Notes under the pieces: generated by a model | Told to the model about the DNA's origin: nothing | Databases searched by the model: none | The model's input: the letters and a program-made list of their open reading frames with translations, nothing else | Shown: positions 1-5,847 of the stretch, one piece after another | How positions within the stretch are numbered: the first letter of the stretch is position 1 | Layout of the letters: every line of letters begins with the position of its first letter | Origin: JAJRAL01 sp050015815 | Lineage (GTDB): Archaea > Thermoplasmatota > Thermoplasmata > Methanomassiliicoccales > UBA472 | Reading direction: 5' to 3' | Length of the DNA stretch: 12,262 bases | NCBI GenBank assembly: GCA_050015815.1 | Contig: JBEKAR010000043.1 | Location: forward strand, 1-12,262 | Made by a program: the position numbers and the translations under genes

Positions 1-609
1 GATCTGCCCATCTTCACGGTTGGCGTTCCTCGCGGCAAAATCCGGTACGTCGACCGCATTCATGACCACGAGCATGACGCCTTTCACACTGGATCTCATC
101 GTATCCGCGATTCGGCCGTTCACGGTAATGCCCAGGTCTACCTTCGAGAGCAGTTTTCCTTCCATTCGCTCAAACAAGCGGGCGATCCAATTAGGAAGAT
201 CAGTCCTGATCATGCGCCCATACTGCTCGTGGGCATCGAACACGAGAGGGACCCTTTTGAGCCATGCTAGCAAGACCCCGATCGGTAGAGTGTCTAGGTC
301 GTGGGCATGGACTGCATCGTACCCGTTGCCGTTGGCGCGACGGAAGACCTTGACTGCGAATAGCGGATAGTTCAGAATCACCCCGAGCGGACCATCCACG
401 ACGCCTGTCCGCACCCTATCAAGCTTTACGCCCTCTGCGGTCTCGGCGCTGGGGCGGCCCCCCCTTCGGTTCCAGCAAATGATGTTCACTGAGTACCCGC
501 CCTGGAGAAGCGCCAACGCCTCCTTTCTTACTCTGGGGTCTGGGCGATACTCGTTCGTAAGCAACATGAGCACTCTTGCTGGGACTGCCTCCCCTCTTTT
601 CTTGCTCAT
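1..609 (-). CDS. GT4-family (GT-B fold) glycosyltransferase, N-terminal 203 residues, cut by the left edge
   Basis: This reading frame runs open from an ATG at 609-607 to the left edge without a stop, so the C-terminal sugar-nucleotide-binding domain is missing. The 203 visible residues have the N-terminal acceptor-domain pattern of family 4 glycosyltransferases: a hydrophobic first strand followed by NEYRPDPRVRKEA (residues 19-31), HAHD at 101-104, FDAHE at 124-128, and a strand with ITVN at 161-164 that leads to MNAVDV near 183-188. Such enzymes transfer a sugar from a nucleotide donor to a growing glycan, usually on a lipid carrier at the cytoplasmic face of the membrane. The ATG overlaps the TGA of the upstream aminotransferase gene (ATGA), so the two are probably co-transcribed and translationally coupled. 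Donor and acceptor cannot be read from the sequence. The family call is firm; the substrate is unknown. Confidence 0.85.
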   Translation of the reverse strand, partial: MSKKRGEAVPARVLMLLTNEYRPDPRVRKEALALLQGGYSVNIICWNRRGGRPSAETAEGVKLDRVRTGVVDGPLGVILNYPLFAVKVFRRANGNGYDAVHAHDLDTLPIGVLLAWLKRVPLVFDAHEQYGRMIRTDLPNWIARLFERMEGKLLSKVDLGITVNGRIADTMRSSVKGVMLVVMNAVDVPDFAARNANREDGQI

Positions 610-1703
610 CTGCCGAAGAAGCCCCTGATCGTCTCGCAGATATGGTCGACCTCCTGGTCGCTAAGAGTCGGATAGACTGGAAGGGACAGAACTTCCCGTG
701 CGGCTCTTTCGCTCCGCGGATAACCGCCCTCACGGAAGTGATACATGTTCTGATAGACGGGTTGCAAGTGGATTGGCACGGGGTAATGCACTGCTGTATC
801 CACTCCAGCCTTGGCTAGGCATTCCGCAATCTCGTCGCGCCTGCTCGACCGAATCACATATAGGTGGAAGACTGGAATCATGCTGACGTCTCCCATCGGA
901 GGCAATCGGATCTCTGGGATGTCCCTCAGCCGGCGTTCATAGAGAGCCGCGATCCTCCGTCTTCGGTCGTTCCAGCTGTCAAGATGCTTCAGCTGGACTC
1001 GGCCTATGGCGGCATTCACCGTGTTCAAGCGAGCGGTGAATCCGACTACGTCATGGAGGTATCTGGATACGCGACCGCAGTCTCGCAGCTTGGAGATCGC
1101 CTTCGCGAGGTCATCATCATTAGTCGTAACCATCCCTCCGTCCCCGGCAACGGTCATATTTTTCGTCGGGTAGAAAGAAAAGCAACCAATGTGCCCGATG
1201 CTGCCTACCTTTCGACCACGATACTCTGCACCATGAGCCTGGGCCGCATCCTCGACCAGTTTCGAGCCGGTCATTTCAGCCGCCTCCATGAGCGGCTCGA
1301 GGTCCGCAGGATGACCGAACAAGTGCACAGGCAGGATTGCGCGCGTGTTCTTTGTCATCGCCTTCGCCGCCAGCGAAGGATCAATGTTGTAATCGCTATC
1401 CCTGATATCAGCGAATATTGGCCTTCCTCCCGCCTGGACAACGCAGTTTGCGGTGGCGATGAAAGAGAATGGGGTAGTGAGAACGTCGCTACCACTCGCC
1501 CCGACCGCAATCATTGAGAGATGTAGGGCCTCGGTCCCTGAAGCGACTGCTATTGCGTGTTTTACGCCGATGTATCGGGCAAATTCCTCCTCGAACTTGA
1601 AAACGCTCTCGCCCATGACCATTCTTTCATTTCGCAACGCGGCCACAGCAGCATTGACCATCTCATCGTCCATTGATGGCTTGGCCATCGGAATCCTTTG
1701 CAT
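606..1703 (-). CDS. DegT/DnrJ/EryC1/StrS-family PLP-dependent sugar aminotransferase (WbpE-like)
   Basis: This 365-residue protein has the full length usual for the family. It begins with the IPMAKPSMDDEM segment typical of nucleotide-sugar aminotransferases. SGTEAL at 55-60 binds the cofactor phosphate, EDAAQAHGA at 151-159 supplies the aspartate for the pyridine nitrogen, and SFYPTKNMT carries the Schiff-base lysine, K181. Family members move an amino group from glutamate to a keto-sugar nucleotide. Next to an acyltransferase and near a UDP-GlcNAc 2-epimerase, the best guess is amination of a 3-keto UDP-N-acetylhexosaminuronate, as by WbpE; other 3- or 4-keto sugars remain possible. The start is ATG 1703-1701, with GAGGTGAT at 1714-1707 as its ribosome site, and the TGA inside that site is the stop of the upstream gene. 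An ATG at codon 6 is a weaker alternative. The gene ends in a 4-base overlap with the GT4 gene. Confidence 0.93.
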   Translation of the reverse strand: MQRIPMAKPSMDDEMVNAAVAALRNERMVMGESVFKFEEEFARYIGVKHAIAVASGTEALHLSMIAVGASGSDVLTTPFSFIATANCVVQAGGRPIFADIRDSDYNIDPSLAAKAMTKNTRAILPVHLFGHPADLEPLMEAAEMTGSKLVEDAAQAHGAEYRGRKVGSIGHIGCFSFYPTKNMTVAGDGGMVTTNDDDLAKAISKLRDCGRVSRYLHDVVGFTARLNTVNAAIGRVQLKHLDSWNDRRRRIAALYERRLRDIPEIRLPPMGDVSMIPVFHLYVIRSSRRDEIAECLAKAGVDTAVHYPVPIHLQPVYQNMYHFREGGYPRSERAAREVLSLPVYPTLSDQEVDHICETIRGFFGR

Positions 1704-1707
1704 GCAA

Positions 1708-2184
1708 TCACCTCAGGACCTTTACGGCCCTCGCTGGGTTTCCGATAACGAGGGTGTGCGGCGGAACGTCCTTGGTCACGACTGCGCCGGCTCCGATCAT
1801 CGCTCTTTCACCTACGCTGACTCCGCAGACCACCACCGCGCCTGCCCCGATGGATGAGCCCCTCTTGACCAAGGTGGGTGTAATTTTCCAGTCCCCTGTG
1901 GCCCTTGGATGGAGATCATTGGTGAACGTGGCGTGTGGCCCTACAAAAACCTCATCCTCTATGGTAACGCCCGATGGTATGAAGGCGAAGGCCTCGACCT
2001 TGCACCTGTCGCCCAATGTGACTCCTCTCTGGATTTCTACGAAGCAGGCAATCTTGCAGTCACGGCCGATGCGACAGCCATACAGATTCACGAAGTCCCT
2101 GACGACTGTTCCCTCTCCTATCTCGCAGTCGACGATCGAAACATGCTCACCCAGGACCTTTGCGTCTGGATGAATTGGAGTCAT
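1708..2184 (-). CDS. Left-handed beta-helix (hexapeptide-repeat) sugar N-acyltransferase, WbpD/WlbB-like
   Basis: The 158-residue protein is built from imperfect hexapeptide repeats (for example CEIGEGTVVRD, CRIGRDCKIA, VTLGDRCKVEA, VTIEDEVFVG), which form a trimeric left-handed beta-helix. A loop FTNDLHPR at 87-94 and the end GAGAVVTKDVPPHTLVIGNPAR (131-152, known from many acetyltransferases) match the WbpD/WlbB group that N-acetylates 3-amino sugar nucleotides with acetyl-CoA. The gene heads the minus-strand operon and lies 4 bases before the aminotransferase, which fits consecutive amination and acetylation of the same sugar carbon. The ATG at 2184 has no good Shine-Dalgarno sequence, but an AT-rich box (CTATTAAT) is centred about 27 bases upstream, so the message is probably leaderless. 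FdtC/QdtC-type acetyltransferases on dTDP-sugars are a possible alternative substrate class. Confidence 0.9.
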   Translation of the reverse strand: MTPIHPDAKVLGEHVSIVDCEIGEGTVVRDFVNLYGCRIGRDCKIACFVEIQRGVTLGDRCKVEAFAFIPSGVTIEDEVFVGPHATFTNDLHPRATGDWKITPTLVKRGSSIGAGAVVVCGVSVGERAMIGAGAVVTKDVPPHTLVIGNPARAVKVLR

Positions 2185-2207
2185 CCCGCGAAGATTGCGC
2201 TGGCGTG

Positions 2208-2215
2208 ATTAATAG
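2208..2215 (-). promoter_or_regulatory. Box A (TATA-like) promoter element of the acyltransferase-aminotransferase-GT4 operon
   Basis: The minus strand reads CTATTAAT here, in an otherwise GC-rich stretch. Its centre lies about 27 bases before the ATG at 2184, the spacing expected between an archaeal TATA box and the transcription start. This implies a leaderless message, which agrees with the absence of a convincing ribosome site. Confidence 0.5.
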
Positions 2216-2240
2216 TTATGCCACCGCCCACTGGAAGAGC

Positions 2241-2248
2241 CAAATACG
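2241..2248 (+). promoter_or_regulatory. Weak TATA-like element of wecB
   Basis: CAAATACG is the only AT-rich run at the right distance (centre about 25 bases) before the preferred GTG start at 2269. It would make the wecB message leaderless. The element is a poor match to consensus, so the call is tentative. With the box at 2208-2215 it would form a compact divergent promoter region. Confidence 0.3.
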
Positions 2249-2268
2249 CCAAGTTTCATTCATCCGAT

Positions 2269-3363
2269 GTGCGCATAGTGACAATCGTCGGGGCGAGGCC
2301 GCAGTTCATCAAGTGCGCCCCGCTTTCAAGAGCGATTAGAAAGACGAACGAGGAGATTCTCGTTCATACTGGCCAACACTACGATTTCGAGATGTCTCGA
2401 ATCTTCTTCGAGGAATTGGAGATACCAGAACCCGACTACAATCTCAACGTCGGTTCTGGCAGTCATGGGGCCCAAACCGCCAAGATTCTCAGTGCAACAG
2501 AGGACGTCCTGCTAAAAGAGGAACCCGATATGGTGATAGTCTTCGGCGACACGAACTCGACGCTTGCTGGGTCCATTGCCGCGTCGAAGCTCCATATCCC
2601 GGTTTCACACGTCGAGGCCGGATTGCGTTCCTATGATCGCACCATGCCGGAAGAGATCAATCGAGTGCTTACAGATCATGCATCCGATCTTCTTTTCACC
2701 CCGACTAGAAAGGCCGTCTCGAATCTCCGAAAGGAAGGAATCTCGGTCGGGGTATACAATGTCGGGGACGTCATGGTCGATGCCCTTGAGTCAGCTCGAG
2801 GCGCCATCGGGAAATCGACGATCCTGGAACGGTTGGGCTTGCATGAGAACGAATACGCGATGATGACAGTGCACCGGGCTTCAAACACCGACGACCCTGC
2901 AAGATTGGCTGCAATCCTGAAAGCGATGTCGGATTCCGGAAGAAAGGTAGTCTTCCCGATTCATCCTCGAACGAGGAAGGCAGTTGAGACCGCCGGGCTG
3001 GAAACGAAGCTCACCGGCAATATCATAGCGATTCCACCTGTCGGCTACGTTGATTCACTAAGGTTGATGTCAGGCTCCGATGCGGTCATCACGGACTCGG
3101 GTGGGATGCAGAAGGAGGCCTTCTTGTTGAAGAAGCGTTGCATTACGTTGCGGGAGAACACCGAATGGCCAGAAACGCTGAGGGGAGGCATGAACACACT
3201 TGTTGGAGCCGATGAAAAGAGAATCCTTGCCGCGCTGAATGAGAAGAAGAGGCCAGGTAGGACATCAGGCTCGCCATTTGGAGAGCCTGGTGCGGCCGAA
3301 CGGATCTCCATCATTCTCGACCGATTTGGGGCGAGCGTCTCAAACGACCGCCGTCCGAGCTAG
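2269..3363 (+). CDS. wecB: UDP-N-acetylglucosamine 2-epimerase (non-hydrolysing)
   Basis: The enzyme interconverts UDP-GlcNAc and UDP-ManNAc, or acts as WbpI on the 2,3-diacetamido-uronate form; it is cytoplasmic. The protein has 364 residues from the GTG, the usual family length. Visible signatures, in numbering from the GTG, are GARPQFIK near the N terminus, HTGQHYD, FGDTNST with D94, HVEAGLRS with E116, RTMPEEINR with E128/E129, TVHRASN with H202, and DSGGMQKEA followed by LRENTEWPE. These cover the acidic residues and histidine known to be needed in bacterial WecB. I chose GTG 2269 because it gives the canonical MRIVTIVGARPQ start. An in-frame ATG at 2218 would add 17 residues (MPPPTGRAKYAKFHSSD) not typical of the family. 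It is divergent from the sugar operon, and the pairing suggests a shared product. Confidence 0.93.
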   Translation: MRIVTIVGARPQFIKCAPLSRAIRKTNEEILVHTGQHYDFEMSRIFFEELEIPEPDYNLNVGSGSHGAQTAKILSATEDVLLKEEPDMVIVFGDTNSTLAGSIAASKLHIPVSHVEAGLRSYDRTMPEEINRVLTDHASDLLFTPTRKAVSNLRKEGISVGVYNVGDVMVDALESARGAIGKSTILERLGLHENEYAMMTVHRASNTDDPARLAAILKAMSDSGRKVVFPIHPRTRKAVETAGLETKLTGNIIAIPPVGYVDSLRLMSGSDAVITDSGGMQKEAFLLKKRCITLRENTEWPETLRGGMNTLVGADEKRILAALNEKKRPGRTSGSPFGEPGAAERISIILDRFGASVSNDRRPS

Positions 3364-3466
3364 GCCCACGGCGGGCGTGGCGTTTCTCGCAAGAGGCAGC
3401 CCCTTCGAAGCTGAACACCGTATGGGCTGTTCCTGCCAGTCCATTGCTGTTGAGTCCGTGCACACC

Positions 3467-3474
3467 ATAATATC
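3467..3474 (+). promoter_or_regulatory. TATA-like promoter element of the GT2 gene
   Basis: ATAATATC stands out in the 141-base gap after wecB. Transcription about 26 bases downstream would begin near 3496, just before the GGTG ribosome site and the CTG start of the GT2 gene. The rest of the gap (3364-3504) holds a small GC-rich inverted repeat near 3364-3380 but no gene. Confidence 0.4.
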
Positions 3475-3495
3475 ACCCTTCTCCGATTCGCGAGC

Positions 3496-3499
3496 GGTG
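3496..3499 (+). promoter_or_regulatory. Ribosome binding site GGTG that supports a CTG start
   Basis: GGTG matches the core of the archaeal GGAGGTGAT Shine-Dalgarno sequence and sits 5 bases before the CTG at 3505. No comparable site precedes the first in-frame ATG at 3532. It therefore favours the upstream start. Confidence 0.35.
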
Positions 3500-3504
3500 T
3501 TAAG

Positions 3505-4194
3505 CTGAAGGTCAGCATCGTCATCCCCACAATGAATGAGGAGCAGTCGGTAGGGAGGGTGCTGGATCAGATACGTGAGGTTATGGGGCCGTCCGGCCTC
3601 GAATACGACGTTTCAATAGTCGACACCAACTCGAAGGACCGCACGAGGGAGATCGCCCTGTCCAAAGGCGCGAACGTCATCGACGAGCCGAGAAAGGGTT
3701 ATGGTCGCGCCTATAAGACCGGCTTTGAGAAGGCTTCAGGAGATGTCATCGCCACCCTCGACGCCGACTGCACCTATCCGGCAGAAGAAATCCCGCGCCT
3801 GTTCGCTATGCTCGACAAGGAGAACCTCGACTTCATCACGACCAACCGTCTGGCCGACATGGAAGAGGGGGCGATGAGCTTCAAGCACAAGGTCGGCAAC
3901 ACGATCCTCAACGTCACCACGAGACTCCTTTTCCGCGTCAAGATCAAGGACTCGCAGAGCGGGATGTGGGTCTTCAGGAAGGCGGCGTATCTCAGGCTCG
4001 ACGTCCGAGAGGACGGGATGCCGTTCTCCGAGGAGATCAAGATCGAGGCGTTCCGCAAGCTCCGGGCCAAGGAGGTACCGATCACCTACCGCCGCCGCGT
4101 CGGCGAGGTCAAGCTCTCTTCCTGGGAGGACGGCTGGAAGAACCTGAGGTTCCTATGGCGGAAGCGCTTCCGAGGGAGTCGAGCTCGCTCCTGA
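3505..4194 (+). CDS. GT2-family (GT-A fold) glycosyltransferase, dolichol-phosphate-sugar synthase-like; probable CTG start
   Basis: The protein is a soluble GT-A glycosyltransferase of 229 residues from the CTG. It has the first strand VSIVIPTMNEE (3-13), a DTNSKDRT segment where most relatives have DDGSTD, the divalent-metal motif DAD at 86-88 in ATLDADCTYP, and SQSGMWVFRK followed by FSEEIKIEAFRK, a pattern of polyprenyl-phosphate hexose synthases. No membrane helix is present. It probably charges a dolichyl phosphate or adds a sugar in N-glycan assembly. The first in-frame ATG (3532) would delete KVSIVIPT, part of the nucleotide-binding strand. Upstream of it the frame is open back to a TGA at 3451-3453 and contains no ATG, GTG or TTG, only CTG 3505 behind a GGTG site. 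A minimal ATG-started version is 3532-4194. The last 86 bases overlap the convergent UDG gene. Confidence 0.88.
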   Translation: MKVSIVIPTMNEEQSVGRVLDQIREVMGPSGLEYDVSIVDTNSKDRTREIALSKGANVIDEPRKGYGRAYKTGFEKASGDVIATLDADCTYPAEEIPRLFAMLDKENLDFITTNRLADMEEGAMSFKHKVGNTILNVTTRLLFRVKIKDSQSGMWVFRKAAYLRLDVREDGMPFSEEIKIEAFRKLRAKEVPITYRRRVGEVKLSSWEDGWKNLRFLWRKRFRGSRARS

Positions 4195-4705
4195 CGAGGC
4201 TCATCGTCTCGGCGAGGCTCTCCCTCGATCTCAGATTGTACATCGCGGCCGAGGGATGGAATGCTGGAACGACGCGTGTCTTGATCCCCATGATCTCCAC
4301 GTAGAACTCGCAGTTCGCATTCTCTGTCATCTTCACCGGACGCTGGAGCAGGTTCTCCGCCGCTGTCCTGCCCAAGGCGATCACGAGCGCCTTTCCCTTC
4401 AGCTCCTGCTCGAGGTAGGGGAAGCACTCGTCGACCTCTTCATCATTCGGTCTGCGGTTATCTGGAGGGCGGCACTTCACCGTGTTGGTGATGAGCACTT
4501 CCTTCCGTTCTACGCCCTGCTCGGCCATTATCCGGTCGAGCATCTTGCCGGCCCGGCCGACGAACGGCCTTCCCAGCAGGTCCTCCCTCTCGCCTGGTGC
4601 CTCTCCAACGAGAGCGATCGGCGAACGGCGACGGCCCTCCGGCCCGACGACGTTCGCCCTTCCTTGACAAAGAACGCAGCGCATGCATTTCTTATCGAGG
4701 CGCAT
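4109..4705 (-). CDS. Family 4 uracil-DNA glycosylase (Fe-S cluster type)
   Basis: This 198-residue enzyme removes uracil from DNA, starting base-excision repair of deaminated cytosine. The four expected cluster cysteines are visible: C7 and/or C10 in KKCMRCVLC, C78 in NTVKCRPP, and C94 in DECFPYL. The active-site motif GEAPGEREDLLGRPFVGRAG (34-53) and the late HPSAA (150-154) fit family 4 (UDGa). The start is ATG 4705, with AGAGGTG at 4717-4711 five bases ahead; it overlaps the end of pyrE by 14 bases, so the genes are likely translationally coupled. The core ends near SELDSL. The last ~20 residues (serine-rich, ending RPPRKRA) come from the stretch overlapping the GT2 gene and look like a non-conserved tail. 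Confidence 0.93.
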   Translation of the reverse strand: MRLDKKCMRCVLCQGRANVVGPEGRRRSPIALVGEAPGEREDLLGRPFVGRAGKMLDRIMAEQGVERKEVLITNTVKCRPPDNRRPNDEEVDECFPYLEQELKGKALVIALGRTAAENLLQRPVKMTENANCEFYVEIMGIKTRVVPAFHPSAAMYNLRSRESLAETMSLVRSELDSLGSASAIGTSGSSSRPPRKRA

Positions 4706-5243
4706 CCTGGCACCTCTTCAGATCCTCTGCCGTGAGCAAAGCTATGAGCTTGACCCCTATCTCCGCCAGCCTCTCCTCGCCGCCCTCCTGCCGGTCGATG
4801 ACCGCGAGGACGTAGGCGACCTCCGCGCCCGCGGACCGGAGGAGGCCCACGGCTTCGGCGGAGGAGCCAGCAGATGTAACGACGTCCTCGATGACCAGGA
4901 CCCTGTCGCCCTTGTTCAGCTCGCCCTCGATCAGCTTGCCCGTCCCATGCTCCTTCCTCGCCTTGCGCACCATGACGAATGGGATGCCGGTCTTGAGGGA
5001 GAGAGCGACAGCAAGCGGGATCGAGCCTAGTACGACCCCGGCGATCCGGTCGGGTCGCTCATGATCCTTCCAGATCTCGTCATTCATCGCCTCGGCGATC
5101 ATGGCCAGCACCTTCGGGTCCGTGCTCGCCTTCTTGATGTCGATGTAATAACTGCTCTTCCTTCCTGAGGAGAGCGTGAAATCGCCATAGAGGATCGCGC
5201 CGCACTCCTGGAGAGCGTTCTTCAGCCTCTGGTTCATGTTCAC
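4692..5243 (-). CDS. pyrE: Orotate phosphoribosyltransferase
   Basis: PyrE joins orotate and PRPP to give OMP in de novo UMP synthesis. The ~183-residue protein has the usual archaeal size. GDFTLSSGRKSSYYIDIK (about 20-37) is the N-terminal orotate/PRPP-contacting segment, RKARKEHGTG (about 93-102) is the flexible catalytic loop, and RVLVIEDVVTSAGSS (about 114-128) is the PRPP-binding signature with its two acidic residues. The start is uncertain by a few codons. A ribosome site AAGGAG (5254-5249) lies 2 bases before GTG 5246, 5 before GTG 5243 and 11 before ATG 5237; I chose 5243 for its spacing. All choices sit at the end of carS. The 3' end overlaps UDG by 14 bases. Adjacent carS and pyrE are, as I recall, found in other archaea. 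Confidence 0.94.
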   Translation of the reverse strand: MNMNQRLKNALQECGAILYGDFTLSSGRKSSYYIDIKKASTDPKVLAMIAEAMNDEIWKDHERPDRIAGVVLGSIPLAVALSLKTGIPFVMVRKARKEHGTGKLIEGELNKGDRVLVIEDVVTSAGSSAEAVGLLRSAGAEVAYVLAVIDRQEGGEERLAEIGVKLIALLTAEDLKRCQDAPR

Positions 5244-5824
5244 CACGGCTCCTTCTTCAGTCCGGCCTTGTAGCCGATGATGTTGAATAGGCGGTGGATC
5301 AGCGGCACCGCAATCAGCACGGTTATCAGGGATACGAGTCCGAGGTCATAAACGAAAGCGTGGAGGAACCAGTCGGGGAAGAACATCAACGTCAGAATCA
5401 GCGCCCCGAGCACGAAATCGTAAATGTCCAGCAAGGGGACCCTATGTCCTCTCGCGTAGCCCATTCGACGCTTTATGAACGCCCCAGCCATGTCGCCGAG
5501 GAGCGCTCCGACCGAAAGCGCGATGACGACCCCGATCGCCCCGGGCATCGGCCCGAAGCCGTAGTTCGTCGGCGCCGAGGGGAACCAGACCTCCGCTGGA
5601 TAGATCTGCGCCACCAGCAGCTGAATCATGCCCACGAGGACGCCGAAGACCGCCCCGCCGAAGAAGCCTCGCCATGTCTTGCCATCTCCGAGGATCCGAT
5701 TACCCCTCCAGCTCCTGCCGAAGTCGACCGGCGTTCCTCCACCGGTCAGGACGGCGGCGGAGTTCGGTATCAGGGCCGGGAGCATGATCCACATCCCGAT
5801 GCCCGCGGCCAAGAGGGCGTCCAT
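5240..5824 (-). CDS. carS: CDP-2,3-bis-(O-geranylgeranyl)-sn-glycerol synthase (CDP-archaeol synthase)
   Basis: CarS (former DUF46) activates unsaturated archaetidic acid with CTP, the gateway to archaeal polar ether lipids. It acts in the cytoplasmic membrane. The 194-residue protein has about five hydrophobic segments (roughly 3-20, 53-72, 95-115, 133-149, 157-178). It carries the family blocks GGGTPVDFG at 28-36, NRILGDGKTWRG at 42-53, and DMAGAFIKRRMG at 111-122 with LLDIYDF at 131-137, including the conserved charged residues of the CDP-alcohol-forming site. The start ATG 5824 lies 23 bases after the helicase stop with only a weak GGCGGA-like site; the 3' end (TGGTGA) overlaps the pyrE start. 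It is a strong marker that the host is an archaeon. Confidence 0.94.
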   Translation of the reverse strand: MDALLAAGIGMWIMLPALIPNSAAVLTGGGTPVDFGRSWRGNRILGDGKTWRGFFGGAVFGVLVGMIQLLVAQIYPAEVWFPSAPTNYGFGPMPGAIGVVIALSVGALLGDMAGAFIKRRMGYARGHRVPLLDIYDFVLGALILTLMFFPDWFLHAFVYDLGLVSLITVLIAVPLIHRLFNIIGYKAGLKKEPW

Positions 5825-5847
5825 CGCTGGCTGATTCCGCCAAGCGA

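Noticed and set aside
864..1517. 217-codon plus-strand frame
   Set aside because: It is antisense to the DegT aminotransferase, whose catalytic lysine and flanking motifs are intact.
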